Of a stretch of 64,000 nucleotides of DNA, positions 61,444-64,000 are shown one piece after another. A program made the position numbers and the translations under genes. Within the stretch, counting starts at the first letter, position 1; each line of letters opens with the position of its first letter. The notes under the pieces are model-generated. The model ran no database searches. It was not told the DNA's origin and saw only the letters and a program-made list of their open reading frames with translations. This stretch comes from Pontiellaceae bacterium B12219 (GTDB lineage Bacteria; Verrucomicrobiota; Kiritimatiellia; Kiritimatiellales; Pontiellaceae): contig JARNMJ010000016.1 in assembly GCA_029432795.1 (NCBI GenBank), positions 1 through 64,000 of the forward strand, written 5' to 3'.

Positions 61444-63242
61444 TTCTGCAGGCATTAGCTCAATATTACGATCGGTTACTGCATGATCCGAAGATCAATA
61501 TTGCGCCTTTGGGGTTTGAGCAGAAGAAGATCGATTTTTTAATTCTGCTTACAGAACAAGGTACCTTCAGTGCACTTTGGGATTTGCGGGAAGGAACTGG
61601 AAAAAAGAAGCAGGGCCGAATGACGCGTGTTCCAAAGGGCGTCAAGCGGACTGTCGGAGTCGCGGCGAATCTATTGTGGGACACCGCACCCTACGCGCTG
61701 GGCCATTTATTGCGCTCCGATAAGAAAGCGAAGTTGGCCTATCGTGGAAAGGGCGCAGCGAAGCGGCTCGACCTCTCCAAATCCAAAAAAGAGTTGGCGA
61801 AGATGAAGGCACGCTTGCCCAAACAGTACGCGGCTTTTATTGAGGAAATTGAAAAGACCTTTGAAGGCTGTGATGACGCTGGCATTCGGGCGGTATTGGC
61901 TTTTTTGCGAACTGCTGAATTTGATGTGTTGTTCGCGCATCCGCTGTGGCAAGAGGTGGAAGCGAGCGGGGGAAATCTGACCTTCGCGCTTGAAGATGGT
62001 GAGATGATTTGTCAACGCCCGGCAGTGGTTCGGGCGATTGTTGAGCAGGCGAAACCATCTACAGGCGGACAGGTGTGTGCGGTGCGGGGCGAACCCGATG
62101 AACTGGCGGAGCTGCATACGGCCATCAAAGGGGTGTGGGGAGCACAATCATCCGGAGCCAATATCGTCTCGTTCAATTTGGATGCCGTGAGTTCATTCGG
62201 GAAGAAGCAGGGGCATAATGCACCCATTGGAAAGCAGGCGGAGTTCGCCTACACGACTGCGCTGAATTATCTGTTGGCGAGCGATCGGCAGCGGATGCAG
62301 GTGGGCGACGCGAGCACGGTCTTCTGGGCAAGAGATCCCTCAGATTTCGAACAGACCTTTATTTCCTGCTTTGAACAGCCCCAAAAAGGCGAAGAGGCAG
62401 TGAAGTACGATAAAATCCGTTCCCTGCTTCGTTCAGTCAAAAGCGGTGTTCCGGCGGAGGACGAGATGCGCCCCTTTTATGTATTGGGTCTCGCTCCCAA
62501 TGCCGCACGTATTTCGATTCGGTTTTGGTATGAAGGTAATTTGAAGCAGATCAAAGAGCGTATGGCTCGTTTCTTCGAAGAAATTGAAATGGTTCGGTCA
62601 AAACGGGATCCCGAGTTCCTTTCGCTCTTACAACTGCTCAGCTCCACCGCTACGGAAGGGAAGATCGATAATCTGCCGCCGAATATTGCGGGTGATTTTG
62701 CGCGTGCAGTTTTCATGGGTGGAAATTATCCGCGTACGCTGCTTTCGAACGCGGTTCGGCGCTGCAAGGCGGAGCAGCGCGTTACATACGCACGGGTTTC
62801 AATCATTAAGGCGTGTTTAGTGCGAAACGCGCAGTTTCCAAATTTAACTAACCAGGAGGTCTCAGTGGCATTGGATAAAACATATGACGACATGGGCTAT
62901 GTGTTGGGGCGCTTATTCGCTGTGCTCGAACGTATTCAGGAGAAAGCGCAGCCGGGAATTAATAAAACGATTCGCGATACCTATTTCGGCGCCGCGACCA
63001 GTTCTCCGCAGATCACGTTTAAGCGATTGGATGAACTTTCGATTCATCATCTCGCGAAGATCCGAAATGGCGGTCAATCCATCGTGTGGTACGAGCGTTT
63101 GAAGCAGGAAGTTTACGACCTGATTCCCGCATCAGGAATTCGCAACCAGTTGACCTTGGAAGAGCAGGCGCGTTTCGCCGTCGGCTACTATCATCAGCGT
63201 CAGGATTTTTTCACCAAAAAAGAAATTGAAGGAGAAGTGTAA
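61440..63242 (+). CDS. cas8c: Cas8c (Csd1) large subunit of type I-C Cascade
   Basis: 600 residues from ATG 61440, GGAGG 7 nt upstream; the frame is open upstream through cas5c but the start is fixed by the overlap. [35 protein letters not shown] in parts, then [41 protein letters not shown] in parts and [14 protein letters not shown] are typical Csd1 blocks. It recognises the PAM and recruits Cas3. A Cas11-like internal product from its C-terminal part is known in I-C systems; a likely internal start lies at 62863-62865 (GTG) after an AGGAGG-like site (62853-62858). Confidence 0.94.
   Translation: MILQALAQYYDRLLHDPKINIAPLGFEQKKIDFLILLTEQGTFSALWDLREGTGKKKQGRMTRVPKGVKRTVGVAANLLWDTAPYALGHLLRSDKKAKLAYRGKGAAKRLDLSKSKKELAKMKARLPKQYAAFIEEIEKTFEGCDDAGIRAVLAFLRTAEFDVLFAHPLWQEVEASGGNLTFALEDGEMICQRPAVVRAIVEQAKPSTGGQVCAVRGEPDELAELHTAIKGVWGAQSSGANIVSFNLDAVSSFGKKQGHNAPIGKQAEFAYTTALNYLLASDRQRMQVGDASTVFWARDPSDFEQTFISCFEQPQKGEEAVKYDKIRSLLRSVKSGVPAEDEMRPFYVLGLAPNAARISIRFWYEGNLKQIKERMARFFEEIEMVRSKRDPEFLSLLQLLSSTATEGKIDNLPPNIAGDFARAVFMGGNYPRTLLSNAVRRCKAEQRVTYARVSIIKACLVRNAQFPNLTNQEVSVALDKTYDDMGYVLGRLFAVLERIQEKAQPGINKTIRDTYFGAATSSPQITFKRLDELSIHHLAKIRNGGQSIVWYERLKQEVYDLIPASGIRNQLTLEEQARFAVGYYHQRQDFFTKKEIEGEV
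62863..63242 (+). CDS. Candidate internal translation of cas8c (Cas11c-like small subunit)
   Basis: In frame within cas8c, GTG 62863 follows CAGGAGGTCTCA, a strong ribosome site about 5-6 nt away that serves no other gene. It would yield about 126 residues beginning (V/M)[26 protein letters not shown], here in parts, an all-helical segment. Type I-C Cascade is known to contain a small subunit made by internal initiation in cas8c. Placement and length match that precedent, so this is well supported by inference. Confidence 0.7.
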
Positions 63243-64000
63243 TGAGTAATCCCATTAATAATCGATATGAATTCGTACTGCTGTTCGACGTAAAGGACGG
63301 AAACCCTAATGGCGATCCGGACGCGGGCAATCTGCCGCGCGTCGATCCGGAAACAGGCAATGGTCTCGTCACGGATGTTTGCCTGAAACGTAAGGTGCGC
63401 AACTATATTCAGCTGACGCAGGGCGATAAGCCGGAGATGAAAATTTTCATTAAGGAAAAGGGCATCCTCAATACGATGATTGATGCTGCGCATGAAGATG
63501 ATTTCGTGGCAAATAAGGAAAAACCGGGCGATAAAACCGAGGCGGCCCGTCAGTTCATGTGCAGAAATTATTTTGATATCCGTACCTTTGGCGCGGTCAT
63601 GAGCACCGGGAAAAATGCCGGCCAGGTGCGCGGCCCGGTTCAACTGGGATTTGCCCGCAGTAAGGACCGCATTTTTACCGGAGAGCACACCATCACGCGC
63701 ATGGCGGTTGCGACGGAAGCTGAGGCCGAAAAGCAGAAGGGCGACAACCGAACCATGGGGCGCAAGTTCACTATCCCCTACGGTCTCTACGAAGTGCATG
63801 GCTTTATCTCTGCGCCGTTGGCGAAGCAGACGGGGTTCTCCGAGGAGGACCTTGAACTGTTCTGGAATGCGCTGATTAATATGTTCGATCACGACCGCTC
63901 CGCCGCGCGTGGTGAAATGGCTCCGCAGAAACTGATCGTTTTCAAGCACGCTTCCGAACTCGGAAATGCCCCGGCGCAGAAGCTGTTTAATCTGGTGACG
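63242..64000 (+). CDS. cas7c: Cas7c (Csd2) backbone subunit, C-terminus beyond window
   Basis: 253 codons visible; the frame continues past 64000. ATG shares one base with the cas8c stop (TAATG), AGGAGA upstream. [20 protein letters not shown] begins the protein and [20 protein letters not shown] follows, the hallmark of Csd2. Several copies coat the crRNA spacer. In canonical operons cas4, cas1, cas2 and the array follow, outside the window. Confidence 0.95.
   Translation, partial: MSNPINNRYEFVLLFDVKDGNPNGDPDAGNLPRVDPETGNGLVTDVCLKRKVRNYIQLTQGDKPEMKIFIKEKGILNTMIDAAHEDDFVANKEKPGDKTEAARQFMCRNYFDIRTFGAVMSTGKNAGQVRGPVQLGFARSKDRIFTGEHTITRMAVATEAEAEKQKGDNRTMGRKFTIPYGLYEVHGFISAPLAKQTGFSEEDLELFWNALINMFDHDRSAARGEMAPQKLIVFKHASELGNAPAQKLFNLVT

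Overview
The window looks like a chromosome segment from a Gram-negative member of the PVC superphylum, most likely Kiritimatiellota or Verrucomicrobiota. This is inferred from gene content: three proteins of the DUF1080 (3-keto-disaccharide hydrolase) family beside Gfo/Idh/MocA oxidoreductases, a Gld-like ABC/DUF4340/AsmA operon, many outer-membrane and lipoprotein genes, and a Nramp-like transporter. No rRNA or tRNA gene was seen. Coding density is high, and tight stop/start overlaps define several operons.

Layout. 1-8.9 kb (minus strand): a glycan operon with two methyltransferases, a NeuB-type synthase, a NeuA-KdsC fusion and two glycosyltransferases. It is preceded on the same strand by recO, mgtE and a lipid A-type acyltransferase. 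8.9-15.4 kb: a cyclophilin lipoprotein, two convergent CinA-like proteins, leuB, a Gly-rich membrane-anchored protein, fetAB and an AEC carrier. 15.4-23.4 kb: a probable 3-keto-sugar catabolic locus. 23.5-28.9 kb: a class I glutamine amidotransferase, a 1256-residue duplicated DUF3857/transglutaminase-like protein and a low-molecular-weight phosphatase. 28.9-34.7 kb: an AsmA-like protein, plsY, gpsA, a degenerate hybrid kinase and DUF1015. 35.1-38.9 kb: envelope proteins. 39-42.8 kb: mnmE, hisD and hisC. 42.9-50.9 kb: Gld-like ABC operon. 50.9-57.6 kb: small membrane proteins, a TraF-like secreted protein, a znuABC-type importer and a DUF167 protein. 57.7-64 kb: a type I-C CRISPR-Cas operon (cas3, an inserted gene, cas5c, cas8c, cas7c) that runs off the window.

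Two observations stand out. First, the cas3-cas5c junction carries a lone type I-C-like CRISPR repeat on the minus strand. It keeps the Cas5-cleavable stem and the 11-nt handle, is followed by a spacer-like segment, and ends in a UUCG-capped intrinsic terminator. The first 8 nt of that segment match, 7 of 8 and behind a TTC PAM, a site about 105 bp away in the AT-rich stretch before the downstream genes. This resembles the crRNA-like guides known to repress cas genes or toxin genes, and could be a new instance. Second, a 15-bp interrupted palindrome, TTCCARNNNYTGGAA, occurs exactly 25 times by eye against an expectation near 0.015. It occurs in all reading frames and in intergenic DNA, and it is absent from the cas region. 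It resembles the HIP1 palindrome of cyanobacteria in behaviour. Intergenic heptad-period repeats and paired GC hairpins form further repeat families.
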